DNA of 64,000 nucleotides from Pseudomonadota bacterium (GTDB lineage: Bacteria > Pseudomonadota > Alphaproteobacteria > Reyranellales > Reyranellaceae). The stretch covers positions 99,480-163,479 of the forward strand of contig JAFEFF010000201.1 in assembly GCA_018240745.1 (NCBI GenBank), read 5' to 3'. The notes beneath the pieces are model-generated. The model was not told the DNA's origin, searched no databases, and worked only from the letters and a program-made list of their open reading frames with translations. Positions within the stretch are counted from its first letter, which is position 1. Every line of letters starts with the position of its first letter. Positions 52,417-62,011 of the stretch are shown here, in pieces. Made by a program: the position numbers and the translations under genes.

Positions 52417-53326
52417 CGCCGGGCCGCAACGGCCGGTTCGACGAGGGCATCACCAGAACGCAGTTGTCGTAAGGCGTGGTCACCGGCTCGCCGTCGTCGT
52501 GGCCGAGCAGGGTGCCGGCCTTGGCGATCACCTCCTGGCCCTCGAAGTGGCGCGCCGGCGTGAAGTTGCCGCGCTTGGTGGCGATCGCATGCGTCACCTC
52601 GACGACACGCTGCCGGGCCGGCGCCGGCCGCTTCCAGTCCGCCGGCAGGTCGCCCGCCTCGGCGATGCCGCTCACCACGAGGAAGCGCGCGGTCACGTCC
52701 TTCGCGACGACCACCGACGAGGCCCGCCAATGCTGGCCGGTCTCGATCAGCAGCGCGTTCTTGGGGCTCCCGGGATCGCCGAACCCGCCATAGTCGCGCA
52801 TGCGCATGCCGGCGGCGTGGCCGGCATCGGCAATGATGTCGACCGGCGTGCCGACTTTCCTGGCCAGCTCCGCGCCCTTGGCGAGCGGACCCGCCAGCAT
52901 CAGCGGCACGCCATCGTCGTGCATCGAATGGAGGTCGAGCAGCAGGTCGGCACGCTCGACGAACGGCCTGACCACCTGCGCGCGGCGCGTCTCGACGGTA
53001 TTGGCGGGCTGGTCGAGGCGGCCCCAGGTGCGATTGAAGTCCTCGTCGATCATGCGCGACTTGAAGGGCGTGCGCGGATCGAAGGAGTGATAGGCCTCGA
53101 TGTTGTTGAAGCCCAGGATCAGCGTGCCCTTGCGCGGGCGCAGGCCCTTGGCCAGCAGCGCATCCACCACCACCGCGCCGGACACCTCGTTGCCGTGGGT
53201 CAGCGCGCAGACCATCACGGTCGGGCCGGGCGTGCCGCTCTCGAAGACATGGATGTAGGGTGCAGCGCCCTTCTCCCACTTTCGCAATTCGGGAAAGGCA
53301 AACTCGATCGGCGGATTGTCGGACAT
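52385..53326 (-). CDS. Succinylglutamate desuccinylase/aspartoacylase-family metallopeptidase
   Basis: A 313-residue zinc-dependent deacylase of the AstE/ASPA group (M14-like). Zinc ligands are His44 and Glu47 in LTHGNEVSG and His133 in LLDLHSMHDDG. The general-base Glu195 sits in LLIETGQHW, and NRTWG contributes to the substrate site. A C-terminal beta-domain follows. Family members remove acyl groups from amino acids or related compounds. The start has a GGAGG site. Confidence 0.88.
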   Translation of the reverse strand: MSDNPPIEFAFPELRKWEKGAAPYIHVFESGTPGPTVMVCALTHGNEVSGAVVVDALLAKGLRPRKGTLILGFNNIEAYHSFDPRTPFKSRMIDEDFNRTWGRLDQPANTVETRRAQVVRPFVERADLLLDLHSMHDDGVPLMLAGPLAKGAELARKVGTPVDIIADAGHAAGMRMRDYGGFGDPGSPKNALLIETGQHWRASSVVVAKDVTARFLVVSGIAEAGDLPADWKRPAPARQRVVEVTHAIATKRGNFTPARHFEGQEVIAKAGTLLGHDDGEPVTTPYDNCVLVMPSSNRPLRPGVTVVRLGRLA

Positions 53327-53431
53327 GGAGCCTCCAACCCTCCGTATAGATCATTCGTCGAATCGCACAACGGGCGAACGCCAGCCCGCCGCGCGATATG
53401 CTTCGCGGCGGTCTTTCGCGGCGACGGATGG

Positions 53432-53851
53432 TCAGCGGCGAATGCGGTCGCCGCGGCAGTTGTACTTGTGGCCGTATTCGTCGGTGATGGCGACGGCGTT
53501 GGACGGGCCGCACGACTGATTGCCCATCATGGAGGCGTTCGCCGGCTCGGCAACGACCGCCTGGCTCCGCATCGGCGCGTAGCTCGGCTGCATATAGCCG
53601 GAAGGCGCAGGCTGCTTCATTTGCGCCTTGGTCATCGAGGACGAATTGCCGGAGCCGTAGGCCGTCGGACCCGACGTGCCGACCTGGGCGGTCGCATCGC
53701 CGGCATTACAGGGGGTCCTGGTGTAGCCCATCTTGGCGCTCGACCAAGCCTCGGGGCCACATGAACTCGTCGAGCTCTGCGCCATCGCTGTCGCAAGGGG
53801 AACGGCGGCCGCCAGTACGGTAGTGACCAGAAGTGTCTGCATGCGCGTCAT
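53432..53851 (-). CDS. Secreted hypothetical protein with paired cysteines
   Basis: A 139-residue protein with a clear signal peptide (MTRMQTLLVTTVLAAAVPLATAMAQ). The mature part is low-complexity (Ser, Ala, Met, Pro, Gln rich) and bracketed by four cysteines: SSCGPEAW and TPCNAGD near the start, SCGPSNAV and KYNCRGDRIRR near the end. This suggests two disulfides around a flexible middle. I do not recognise the family. An AAAGGAG site fixes the start at 53851. Confidence 0.7.
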   Translation of the reverse strand: MTRMQTLLVTTVLAAAVPLATAMAQSSTSSCGPEAWSSAKMGYTRTPCNAGDATAQVGTSGPTAYGSGNSSSMTKAQMKQPAPSGYMQPSYAPMRSQAVVAEPANASMMGNQSCGPSNAVAITDEYGHKYNCRGDRIRR

Positions 53852-54040
53852 GATGCGTCTCCTTTCGCTGCCCAATTCGCTTGATCTCGAAACGCGCGCC
53901 CTCGAACGCACGTTGCGTGGCAGCTCACGCGAAAAAGCGCGCACCGACGGCGCATTGAAAGCTTTGTGTGCAGGGCTCGCGGCAGCACCTCGGTGGACCG
54001 CGCGCTCATGCCTTGCGACGACGCTCGGGTGTTCCCTGGA

Positions 54041-55834
54041 TCAGGCCTCGCGATACCAGTCGGCGAGCATCCAGGTGTTGTTGTCCCAGCCGCTCAGCTC
54101 GGCGACGAGCTTGTGCTTCACTCCCGCGACGCCGAGCCGGGCGACCACGGGAATGACGATGTGGTTGTCGACCGGCAGGTCGTTGCACTTGATCAACAGG
54201 GCCGCCCGCTTGACCGGATCGAGCTCGATCTGCGCGGCCTTGTGCGCGTCGTCGAATTCCTTGCTCTGCCAGCGCGTGATGTTGCGGCCCTGCCATTTGT
54301 TGGCCTTGGCCGCCACCTCGGTCGACAGGAACTGGCGCAGATAGACCTCGGGATCGGGCTGCTGCGGCCCGTTGTTGTACATCTGCAGGTCGCAATAGAA
54401 GTGCGGGTAGGTGTCGGGGTTGGCGACGTCCGAGGAGAAGAACACCGATGCCACCACCGCCTTGACCTCGATGTCGATGCCCGCTTTCTGGCAGGCCTGC
54501 TTGACGATCGCCTGGTTCTTCTGGCGCGGCTGGTTGATCGAGGTCTGGTAGACGAACTTCAGCTTCTTGCCGTCCTTCTCGCGGATGCCGTCACTCCCCT
54601 TCTTCCAGCCGGCCTTCTCGAGGATGTCCGCCGCCTTGTCGACGTTGAACTCGAACTTGGTGTTCTTCGAGGTGAACTTGGGCGGTCCGTTGACGAAGTT
54701 CGCGGTGGCAACGCCGGTGCGGCCGTAGATGTATTTCTCGACCGAGTCCCGGTCGACCAGCATCGCCAGCGCCTGGCGCACCTCGGGGTACTGCAGGGTC
54801 GGGTGCTTGGTCTTGAGCGACGAGCGCTCGCCGTCGACCTCGGTCCAGGGATCGGTCTGGTTCAACTGGATGTGCTCGCAACCACCACCCTTGGCGAAGA
54901 CGACAGTGCCTTTGCCGCCCTTCTCCAGCTTCTGCAGGATCTCGTCCTCGACCTGCAGGTTCCAGGCGAAGTCGTACTCGCCGGTCTGCAGCACCGCGCG
55001 CGCCGCCGAGACAGCGTCGCCACCGCCCTTCATCTCGATCGCATCGAAGTAGGGTTTGTTCGGCTGGTGGTAGTTCGGGTTGATCACGCCGGCCACCAGA
55101 TCGCCCGGCTTGAAGTCCTTGAACATGTAAGGGCCGGTGCCGACCGGCTTGAGGTTGGTCGGCGCCTCGCGCGACTTGGCGCCGGTGTAGGCGTCGAACA
55201 GGTGCTTGGGAATGATGCAGCCCGCCGCGGCAACGAAGGTGTCGGCCCAGAACGGCGTCGGCTTGGCGAAGTTCACCTTCACCGTATGGTCGTCGACCTT
55301 CTCGACCGTGACGTCCTTGTAGGAGCCCACGGTCAGCGCCGCCGTCGCGGGATCGCGCGCATATGCCCAGGTGAAGACGCAGTCGTCGGCGGTGAACGGC
55401 TTGCCGTCGTGCCACGTCACGCCCTTCTTCAGCTTCCAGATCACCGACTTGCCGTCCTTGGCGAGCGTGCCGTCCTCGAGGCTGGGTACTGCCTCGGCGA
55501 GGATGGGACGCAGGTTGCCGTCGGCATCCCAGCCCGCCAGCGGCTCGTAGAACAGGCGCGAGCCGTCCTGATCCTTGGTGCCGGTCGCGAAATGGGGATT
55601 GAGCAGGGTGGGCGCCTGCCACCACAGCACCTTCAACAGGCCGCCGCCGCCGCGCTTGGTCGGTTTGTAGACCGGCCGCTTGTTCTGGGCCATGGCGACG
55701 CCGCCGATCGCCAGAAGCTGCGTCGCCATCGGGGCGGTCAAGCCGACCGCCGCCATCCGTTGCACGAAGGTGCGCCGCGACAGCCGGCCCGTCTTCACGC
55801 GATCGATCAGACCCGCCAAGTCCCGTTCGTTCAT
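54041..55834 (-). CDS. Peptide-type ABC transporter substrate-binding protein (family 5), lone
   Basis: A 597-residue periplasmic binding protein. The N-terminus contains [17 protein letters not shown], a twin-arginine (Tat) signal, so it is probably exported folded. The SBP_5 core includes [29 protein letters not shown] (about residues 125-155). A GGGAGG site supports ATG 55834; the TTG at 55849 was rejected. No permease or ATPase genes adjoin it, so it must serve a transporter encoded elsewhere. Confidence 0.9.
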   Translation of the reverse strand: MNERDLAGLIDRVKTGRLSRRTFVQRMAAVGLTAPMATQLLAIGGVAMAQNKRPVYKPTKRGGGGLLKVLWWQAPTLLNPHFATGTKDQDGSRLFYEPLAGWDADGNLRPILAEAVPSLEDGTLAKDGKSVIWKLKKGVTWHDGKPFTADDCVFTWAYARDPATAALTVGSYKDVTVEKVDDHTVKVNFAKPTPFWADTFVAAAGCIIPKHLFDAYTGAKSREAPTNLKPVGTGPYMFKDFKPGDLVAGVINPNYHQPNKPYFDAIEMKGGGDAVSAARAVLQTGEYDFAWNLQVEDEILQKLEKGGKGTVVFAKGGGCEHIQLNQTDPWTEVDGERSSLKTKHPTLQYPEVRQALAMLVDRDSVEKYIYGRTGVATANFVNGPPKFTSKNTKFEFNVDKAADILEKAGWKKGSDGIREKDGKKLKFVYQTSINQPRQKNQAIVKQACQKAGIDIEVKAVVASVFFSSDVANPDTYPHFYCDLQMYNNGPQQPDPEVYLRQFLSTEVAAKANKWQGRNITRWQSKEFDDAHKAAQIELDPVKRAALLIKCNDLPVDNHIVIPVVARLGVAGVKHKLVAELSGWDNNTWMLADWYREA

Positions 55835-56065
55835 GGGAATGCCTCCCAACCAGATTGTGATACCGCCCTGACGCTCCGGCTTATGTGCAAGATGCGTGCG
55901 AGGGGATGGAAGCAGGCTCGCGCGCCGCCGTCAAAGGGCTGCGCCCCGGCGCGCCTTGATTCCGCCGTTGGAGTGGGCGATACCCGCCCGCCCTCGCCTT
56001 CCACCGGCGGGGTGCGCGGAGGTCCAAACCCCGCGCCAACCCACCGTTCGCGGAGTCCACATCCC

Positions 56066-57136
56066 ATGCCCGACGTCACGACCGCTGCGCCCGCGGCCAA
56101 TCCGCATCTCCCGCACTACCAGGCGCGCGGGCTGAAGGGCCGGATCCTGTCCGGCGTGCAGCCCACCGGAAACCTCCATCTCGGAAACTATCTCGGCGCG
56201 ATCCGCAACTTCGCCCGCCTGCAGCACGACTACGAGTGCCTGTACTGCGTGGTCGACATGCACGCCATCACGGTGTGGCAGGACCCGGCGGCGCTCAGCG
56301 GCCAGACGCGCGAGATCGCCTCGGCCTTCCTCGCCGCCGGCGTCGACGGCCACAAGCACATCATCTTCAACCAGTCGATGGTGCCCGAGCACGCGCAGCT
56401 CGCGTGGATCTTCAACTGCGTCGCCCGCCTCGGCTGGATGAACCGCATGACGCAGTTCAAGGAGAAGGCCGGCAAGGACCGCGAGAACGTCTCGCTCGGC
56501 CTCTACGCCTATCCGGCGCTGATGGCGGCCGACATCCTGATCTACAAGGCGACGCACGTCCCGGTCGGCGAGGACCAGAAGCAGCACCTCGAGCTGACGC
56601 GCGACATCGCCATCAAGTTCAACAACGACTTCAAGGCGCCGGACTTCTTCCCGGTCACCGAGCCGCTGATCTTCGGCGCGGCGACCCGCGTGATGAGCCT
56701 GCGCGACGGCACCAAGAAGATGAGCAAGTCCGACCCGTCGGACTTCTCGCGCATCAACCTGACCGACGATGCCGACGCGATCGCCCAGAAGATCCGCCGC
56801 GCCAAGACCGATCCCTTTCCGATGCCCGATTCGGCGGCCGACGCCGAGAAGCGACCGGATGCGGACAACCTGCTCGGCATCTATGCCGCGCTCGCCGACA
56901 TGGAGAAGGACGCGGTGATTCTCGAGTATGCCGGCCGGCAGTTCTCGGACTTCAAGGCGGCCCTGACCGAGCTCGCCGTGACCAAGCTCGGACCCGTCGG
57001 CGCCGAGATGCAGCGGCTGATGAAGGACCCGGGCCACGTCGACAGGATCCTGCACGAAGGCGCCGAGCGTGCCCGCGCGATCGCCGCGCCGATCCTCGCC
57101 GAGACCTACAAGATCGTCGGCTTCCTGCAGCCTTAG
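56066..57136 (+). CDS. trpS: Tryptophan-tRNA ligase
   Basis: A 356-residue class I aminoacyl-tRNA synthetase that charges tRNA-Trp. The HIGH-type motif is GNLHLGN (residues 35-41) and the KMSKS motif is at 218-222. The extra ~20 residues at the N-terminus compared with E. coli TrpS (334 aa) are common in alphaproteobacteria. Essential. The stop codon at 57134-57136 directly touches the stop of the convergent heparinase-like gene. Confidence 0.96.
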   Translation: MPDVTTAAPAANPHLPHYQARGLKGRILSGVQPTGNLHLGNYLGAIRNFARLQHDYECLYCVVDMHAITVWQDPAALSGQTREIASAFLAAGVDGHKHIIFNQSMVPEHAQLAWIFNCVARLGWMNRMTQFKEKAGKDRENVSLGLYAYPALMAADILIYKATHVPVGEDQKQHLELTRDIAIKFNNDFKAPDFFPVTEPLIFGAATRVMSLRDGTKKMSKSDPSDFSRINLTDDADAIAQKIRRAKTDPFPMPDSAADAEKRPDADNLLGIYAALADMEKDAVILEYAGRQFSDFKAALTELAVTKLGPVGAEMQRLMKDPGHVDRILHEGAERARAIAAPILAETYKIVGFLQP

Positions 57137-58876
57137 CTAACCTTCCATCCGGGTCAGCGCCCACTTCACCGCGGCGCCTTCGGCGGGGATCTGGCCGACC
57201 AGCACGATCTGCTCGGTGCGGCGGTGGCGGCCGTCCTCGCCGAGATAGATGCTCTCGGCCAGTCCGACGCCGGCGCCGCTGGCGCGCAGGCGCCAGCCGC
57301 GGCCGCTCGGCAGGCGCATCAGCACCGCCTGGCCGCTCTGCGCCAATGTCGCCTTCACCGTCGGGTGCAGGTGGAAGCGGACGATGAAGCGGCGGTCCGG
57401 CACCGTGACCATGCGGCCGTCGGGGCCGGCGAACATGTCCTCGCCGCGCAGGTCGCCGCCGTCGGCCGACAGCCACAGCCGGCGGCGATGGATGATGCCG
57501 TAGAGCGAGCGGTAGCCGTCGTGGCTCATGTCGAGCCATTGCGCGCCCTGGTCGTCGGCGCGGTCGACCAGCACGTTGCCGGCGCGATACTCCAGCGAGC
57601 CGTGGTCCGTGATCTCGGTCGAGTTGGTGTCGTCGACCACTGCCGTCGAATGCGCGGCGGTAAAGCGCATGAAGCGTTTCCACTCCGGCGCGGCGCCGGG
57701 ATAGACGCCGCAATTGACGACCAGCCGCTCGTGCGCGGCGCTCATCTCGAAGCTGAGCGTGCCGGCATGCGCGCTGCCGTCCATGCCGCGGCCCGGCGGG
57801 CTGCCGGCATCGACCAGCACCAGCGAGGTGCCGGCGGTGAGCCGCTGGAAGCCGCTCTGCAGCGCCATCTGCGGCGCCGGTTCGCTCGAGCCGGAACGCG
57901 CCAGCACGAGGTCCATCAGCGTGCGCTCGCCTTCCCAGCTGCCGTTGAACAGCGCCAGCCCGCCGTCGCCGTGGCGGAAGAAGCGAACCATCGGCGCCAT
58001 GCGGTCGATCGCGGCGATCAGCTCGGCCGGCGCGCGACGCTCGGCCGAACCCAGGGCGGAGCGGACGTCGATCAGGTGGCGCAGCACCGCGACCTGCAGG
58101 TGCGGCGCGCGCTCGGCGACGATGCCGTCGTGCGCGACGTAGCGCTTCACGAACCTGGCGAGTCGCGCGAGGTTCTGCTCGAGGCTCTTCTCGAACCGCT
58201 TGCCGTCGCGCAGGAAGGCCAGGTCGGCGAAGATCATCGCCTTCATGGCCTGCACGGCTTCGTGGCCGATCAGCCCGGTACGCGTGACGCGCCGCAGATG
58301 GGCGCGCTGGCGGCCGAGCGACTGGACGAAACGCGCCGGGAAGGCCTCGTCGGCCGCAGCGGCCAGCCAGTCGTAGTGACGGATCCAGTGGACGATGCGC
58401 GACGCCAGCACGTCGCGCTTCCAGCTCTGCGGCGACCAGCGCCATTCGCGTTCGATCCAGTCGTCGACCAGGCGCACCGCGAGCGAGGCTGCATCGGCAT
58501 CGCCGCAGTCGCGCAGGTCGCGCAGCCAGGCGAAGCCGTTCAGGCTGTCGAGCCACAGCGTGCCCATGCCCTCGCGACGCCACGGCGCATCGGGACTCTG
58601 CGGCGCCACCGCGCCGACCTGGCCATGGGCCAGCAGTTCGCCGACCACCAGCCGCAGCCCGACCACCGAATCGCCCGGCCAGGGATCGGGGGCGACGGCG
58701 AAGAAGCTCCTGGGGCTGCGATGACCGAGCGTCAGGGAATAGAACGGCGAGGCGAGCAGCCAGCGGCCGAACGGAAGGGGAACGGGGGCGCCCGGCTCGG
58801 CGAGGGTGGAGCGGACGGGGCGGGATCCGGCCACCAACGGGTCGCCGGACCGGCGGGAATCTGCAACCAGCGTCAT
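57137..58876 (-). CDS. Heparinase II/III-family protein
   Basis: A 579-residue protein with an N-terminal alpha-helical toroid (residues ~90-330) and a C-terminal heparinase II/III beta-sandwich. The latter is shown by LVNCGVYPGAAPEWKRFMRFTAAHSTAVVDDTNSTEI with its conserved His, and by FHLHPTVKATLAQSG. Family members are polysaccharide lyases, but alphaproteobacterial copies near murJ/trpS-type housekeeping genes have no known substrate. No signal peptide is seen. It is divergent from hsp20, 183 bp away. Confidence 0.87.
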   Translation of the reverse strand: MTLVADSRRSGDPLVAGSRPVRSTLAEPGAPVPLPFGRWLLASPFYSLTLGHRSPRSFFAVAPDPWPGDSVVGLRLVVGELLAHGQVGAVAPQSPDAPWRREGMGTLWLDSLNGFAWLRDLRDCGDADAASLAVRLVDDWIEREWRWSPQSWKRDVLASRIVHWIRHYDWLAAAADEAFPARFVQSLGRQRAHLRRVTRTGLIGHEAVQAMKAMIFADLAFLRDGKRFEKSLEQNLARLARFVKRYVAHDGIVAERAPHLQVAVLRHLIDVRSALGSAERRAPAELIAAIDRMAPMVRFFRHGDGGLALFNGSWEGERTLMDLVLARSGSSEPAPQMALQSGFQRLTAGTSLVLVDAGSPPGRGMDGSAHAGTLSFEMSAAHERLVVNCGVYPGAAPEWKRFMRFTAAHSTAVVDDTNSTEITDHGSLEYRAGNVLVDRADDQGAQWLDMSHDGYRSLYGIIHRRRLWLSADGGDLRGEDMFAGPDGRMVTVPDRRFIVRFHLHPTVKATLAQSGQAVLMRLPSGRGWRLRASGAGVGLAESIYLGEDGRHRRTEQIVLVGQIPAEGAAVKWALTRMEG

Positions 58877-58972
58877 TCTTCTTCTGGCTTTGGCCCCGCG
58901 TTGGTCGCGGAGCTTTTGAGGGGTGACGGAGTTTACCTCGTCCGACGGCCTCTGGCGATGGTCCCCGAGGCC

Positions 58973-59000
58973 CTTGAACGGCGGCTCCCGGTTACCAGAT
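58973..59000 (+). promoter_or_regulatory. Possible heat-shock (RpoH-type) promoter of hsp20
   Basis: CTTGAA at 58973-58978 and CCAGAT at 58995-59000, separated by 16 bp, resemble a sigma-32 promoter (CTTGAA with a CCCCATNT-like -10). The -10 match is partial. Transcription would start near 59007, giving a leader of about 53 nt that contains the thermometer-like structure. Confidence 0.35.
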
Positions 59001-59008
59001 TCTCACCG

Positions 59009-59059
59009 AGGGGGTGCCTTTGAGGGCCCCCGGGCACTCGCTCTTCGGAGGAGGGTTTT
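59009..59059 (+). promoter_or_regulatory. ROSE-like RNA thermometer candidate in the hsp20 leader
   Basis: The leader can fold into two hairpins: one pairs GTGCC (59014-59018) with GGCAC (59033-59037), and the other is CTC-TTCG-GAG at 59041-59050, extended imperfectly by CTCG upstream and GAGG downstream. The second hides the Shine-Dalgarno GGAGGAGGG (59047-59055). The UCGCUCUUCGGAGGA sequence strongly resembles the conserved UUGCUCCUUGGAGGAU-type end of ROSE thermometers found before small heat-shock genes in rhizobia, including a G opposite G. Confidence 0.55.
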
Positions 59060-59524
59060 ATGAGCCGCGTATCGATGTTCAGTTCACCGCTGTTGCTGGG
59101 TTTCGACCAGCTCGAACGCACGCTCGAGCGCTTGGCGAAGAACGCCGAGGGCTATCCTCCGTACAATATCGAACGGATTAGCGAGAACGGCCTCAGGATC
59201 ACCTTGGCCGTCGCCGGCTTCACGTCCGAGGACCTGGCCATCGAGCTGGTGGAGAACCAGCTCTCGGTGCGGGGAAAACAGACCGACGATTCGACCCGAA
59301 CCTATCTGCACCGCGGCATCGCCGCCCGCCAGTTCCAGCGTGCCTTCATGCTGGCCGATGGCATCGAGGTGACCGGTGCACGGCTCGACAACGGGTTGCT
59401 GTCGATCGATCTGGTGCGGCCGCAGATCGAGCCGCGCATCCGCACTATCCGCATCGACTCCGGCAAGCAGGCCGACGCGGACAAGCTGATCGACATCAGC
59501 GCACGCCGGACAGGCGCGCGGTGA
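59060..59524 (+). CDS. Small heat shock protein Hsp20 (IbpA-like)
   Basis: A 154-residue alpha-crystallin-domain chaperone that holds unfolding proteins during heat stress. The class A type N-terminus is SSPLLLGFDQLERTLERLAKNAEGYPPYNIERI. The crystallin core ends in the conserved ARLDNGLLSIDL (A-x-x-x-n-G-v-L), and an IRTIRI tail motif provides the I-x-I oligomer contact. It has a strong GGAGGAGGG site within a probable thermometer. The DUF1150 gene follows 20 bp later, the usual alphaproteobacterial pairing. Confidence 0.94.
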   Translation: MSRVSMFSSPLLLGFDQLERTLERLAKNAEGYPPYNIERISENGLRITLAVAGFTSEDLAIELVENQLSVRGKQTDDSTRTYLHRGIAARQFQRAFMLADGIEVTGARLDNGLLSIDLVRPQIEPRIRTIRIDSGKQADADKLIDISARRTGAR

Positions 59525-59544
59525 TTGCTGCCAAGGAGGTAGCC

Positions 59545-59772
59545 ATGGAAACGAACGAAGCCACCACCGTCTTCACCCCCCTCGCGGAAGACGCATTCCT
59601 GAGCCTCGGCACGCAGCAGATCGCCTACATCAAGGCGGTCGACCTGCCCGACGGAGCGCATGCGGTGGCGATCTTTTCCGCCGACGGCAAGCCGATGGCG
59701 GCTGCACCGAGCGTGGAGGTCGCGCAGGCCCTGCTCCGCCAGCATGAGCTCGAGCCCGCGCTGGTCCACTAA
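59545..59772 (+). CDS. DUF1150 small protein
   Basis: A 75-residue protein of the DUF1150 family: LSLGTQQIAYIKAVDLPDGAHAVAIFSADGKPMAAAPSVEVAQALLRQHEL. The family is restricted mainly to alphaproteobacteria and usually follows an hsp20 gene. A perfect AAGGAGGT site precedes ATG 59545; an in-frame GTG at 59521 has none. Probably co-expressed with Hsp20 under heat stress. Function unknown. Confidence 0.87.
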   Translation: METNEATTVFTPLAEDAFLSLGTQQIAYIKAVDLPDGAHAVAIFSADGKPMAAAPSVEVAQALLRQHELEPALVH

Positions 59773-59815
59773 AGTCCGCGTTGCGTTGAGTTCGCGTTGA
59801 GTCGAGTCGCGTGCG

Positions 59816-60286
59816 CTACGCCGCGCTCTGCGCCGGAAGGGTTTCGACCAACAAGGCGTAGAGCGCGTCGGCGCTCTCGGTGGCGCGCAGCTTCTCGACG
59901 AGGTTGCGATCGCGCAGCAGCCGCGAGACTCGCGCCAGGGCCTTGAGATGATCGGCCCCCGCGCCTTCGGGCGCCAGCAGCAGGAACACCGTGTCGACCG
60001 GCCGCTCGTCGATCGCATCGAAATCGACCGGATGGCCGAGCCGCGCGAACAGGCCGACCGGCTTCTCCAGGCCGGCCATGCGCCCGTGCGGGATGGCGAT
60101 GCCGCCGCCGATTCCGGTCGAACCGAGCCGCTCGCGCTCGAGCAGGCGGTCGAAGAGGCGGCGTTCGTCGAGCTTGTAGAGAGCGGCCGCGCGGCCAGCG
60201 AGCTCGGCCAGGAGCGCCTTCTTGCCCGACGCCTTGACGCAGGCCAGAACGGCGTCCGGACCGGCTAGCAAATCGGCAATTTCCAA
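59816..60286 (-). CDS. ptsN: Nitrogen-regulatory PTS EIIA protein PtsN
   Basis: A 156-residue EIIA-Ntr domain with the phosphorylated His67 in IAIPHGRM. It receives phosphate from PtsP/NPr and regulates potassium transport, stress and, in rhizobia-like bacteria, carbon storage including polyhydroxybutyrate. The start is a TTG at 60286, giving MEIADLLAGPDAVLAC, which aligns with the family N-terminus (MEIADLL). rpoN lies upstream; the ribosome hibernation factor gene (hpf) usually found between them is absent. Confidence 0.92.
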   Translation of the reverse strand: MEIADLLAGPDAVLACVKASGKKALLAELAGRAAALYKLDERRLFDRLLERERLGSTGIGGGIAIPHGRMAGLEKPVGLFARLGHPVDFDAIDERPVDTVFLLLAPEGAGADHLKALARVSRLLRDRNLVEKLRATESADALYALLVETLPAQSAA

Positions 60287-60336
60287 TTTGACACCAATAG
60301 GTTAGCGGCGTGGGGCGACAGGCCCTGCCCGCGCAA

Positions 60337-60356
60337 AGGCGCCCTAATAAGCGCCT
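60337..60356 (-). terminator. Possible weak terminator after rpoN
   Basis: Read on the minus strand, AGGCGC pairs with GCGCCT around TTATTAGG and is followed by TTTG. It is a 6-bp stem with a short T-tract in the rpoN-ptsN spacer. It may partly separate ptsN expression from rpoN. Confidence 0.35.
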
Positions 60357-60400
60357 CACCCCAGCCGGTCAAGGGCACCATTTGTGACCTGCGCTCTTGA

Positions 60401-61930
60401 CTAGTCGGCTGATCCGGCGAGCGCTTGCGCGGCGACGGCCGCCGGCAGGGACGCCGCGGGCAGCGTGCGGCTCATGCCGAGGCGACCCAGCCGGCGGCGC
60501 TCCGCCGACGACGGAATGCGCATGGCTTCGCGGTACTTGGCGACCGTGCGGCGTGCGATCTCGATGCCCTCGCCCTTCAGGAGATCGACGATGCGGTCGT
60601 CGCTCAGCGGCCGGCCGGCCGTCTCGGCGCCGATCAGGTGACGGATCCGCGAACGCACCGCTTCGGACGAGACGACGACGCCCGGTCCGCGCGCCGGCAG
60701 CGCCGAGGTAAAGAAGTACTTGAGCTCGAAGATACCCCGCGGCGTGGCGATGTACTTGTTCGAGGTGACGCGGCTCACCGTGCTCTCGTGCAGCTCGGTG
60801 GCGAGGGCGATGTCGCGCAGCACCAGCGGCTTCATGGCGCTCACGCCGTGGCGGAAGAAGCCGTCCTGCTGGCGCACGATCTCCCGCGCCACCTTCAGGA
60901 CCGTGGTGGCGCGCTGCTCGAGTGTCTTCACCAGCCAGTTGGCCGATTGGAAGCGCTCGGCGACGAAGTCGCGATCGGCCTTGCCGCGCGCGCCCTTCAT
61001 CAGCGTTGCGTGATAGTTCCGATCGACCAGCACCTTGGGCAGCGCATCGGTGTTGAGCTCGATGTGCCAGCCTTCCTCGCCGGTCTCGGGATCCTTCGCC
61101 GGGGTCAGGAAGAGATCGGGCGCGACCGGCTGGATCGGCTCGAAGTCGAACTTCTGGCCGGGCCGCGGATCGAGCGTGCGCAGCTCCGCCAGCATGTCGC
61201 GCAAATCCTCGTCGTCGACGCCGCAGCGCCGGCGGAGCTGGCCGAGCTCGCCGGCGGCGACGAGGTCGAGATTGTCGAGCAGCGCCTTCATCGCCGGATC
61301 GAGACGGTCGCGCTCGGCGAGCTGCGCGGCGAGACACTCGGCCAGCGTGCGGGCAAACAGGCCGGCCGGCTCGACCTGGCGCAGCCGCGCCCAGACCGCC
61401 TCGACCGTGGCGAGGTCGGCGCCCATCGCCTCGGCAACGTCGGGCGCTTCGAGACGGCAGTAGCCCGCCTCATCCAGTCCTTCGGCAAGCTTCAATGCGA
61501 TGCGCCGACCGGCCGCATCGGCGAAGATCAATTCGATCTGCTCCAGGACATGGGCCGCCAGCGACATCGGCCGCTCGGCCACGAAATCCAGCGCCTCGGG
61601 CGCATCCTCGCGCGGCGCGGCCCTGGCATCGCCGCCGCGGTCGGCGAATTCACGGGTCCAGCGCTCGTCCGCATCGGCCAGCGCCGGCGCCGCGGCGGCC
61701 AGCGCCTCGGCGGTATCCGCTGGGGCGTCGATCGGTTTGGCGTCCTTTTCCGGGGCCGATCCCTCGTCGGCCTCGGTTTCCTGCAGCAGCGGGTTCTTTT
61801 CCAGCTCCTGCTGGATGAAGGCCGCCAGCTCGAGATGCGAGAACTGCAGCAGCTTGATGGCCTGCTGCAATTGCGGCGTCATCGCCAGGGTCTGGCGCGA
61901 CGCGAGAATGAGACTGGGACCAATACGCAT
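60401..61930 (-). CDS. rpoN: RNA polymerase sigma-54 factor
   Basis: A 509-residue sigma-54. Region I (SLILASRQTLAMTPQLQQAIKLLQFSHLELAAFIQQELEKNPLL) interacts with enhancer-binding activators. An acidic region II, the core-binding domain, the DNA-binding helix-turn-helix (LHESTVSRVTSNKYIATPRGIFELKYFF) and the RpoN box ARRTVAKYRE follow in order. About 35 extra residues follow the box. ATG 61930 was chosen; an upstream start adds 13 residues not seen in the family. Upstream is rnd, not lptB as in most alphaproteobacteria. Confidence 0.96.
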   Translation of the reverse strand: MRIGPSLILASRQTLAMTPQLQQAIKLLQFSHLELAAFIQQELEKNPLLQETEADEGSAPEKDAKPIDAPADTAEALAAAAPALADADERWTREFADRGGDARAAPREDAPEALDFVAERPMSLAAHVLEQIELIFADAAGRRIALKLAEGLDEAGYCRLEAPDVAEAMGADLATVEAVWARLRQVEPAGLFARTLAECLAAQLAERDRLDPAMKALLDNLDLVAAGELGQLRRRCGVDDEDLRDMLAELRTLDPRPGQKFDFEPIQPVAPDLFLTPAKDPETGEEGWHIELNTDALPKVLVDRNYHATLMKGARGKADRDFVAERFQSANWLVKTLEQRATTVLKVAREIVRQQDGFFRHGVSAMKPLVLRDIALATELHESTVSRVTSNKYIATPRGIFELKYFFTSALPARGPGVVVSSEAVRSRIRHLIGAETAGRPLSDDRIVDLLKGEGIEIARRTVAKYREAMRIPSSAERRRLGRLGMSRTLPAASLPAAVAAQALAGSAD

Positions 61931-62011
61931 CTCTACCCCCAGCCTGAAGGCCTTCCGGACCTTCGGCAAGGGGACACTAGCAAACCTCGTGCCAAATGGA
62001 GGAACGCACGA

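Noticed and set aside
53966..56065. N-terminal extension of more than 690 residues in frame with trpS
   Set aside because: Antisense to the peptide-binding protein and low-complexity; TrpS begins at the family-consistent ATG at 56066.
60287..60400. A missed hpf (ribosome hibernation factor) gene between rpoN and ptsN
   Set aside because: Only 114 bp are available and no frame encodes a recognisable fragment.
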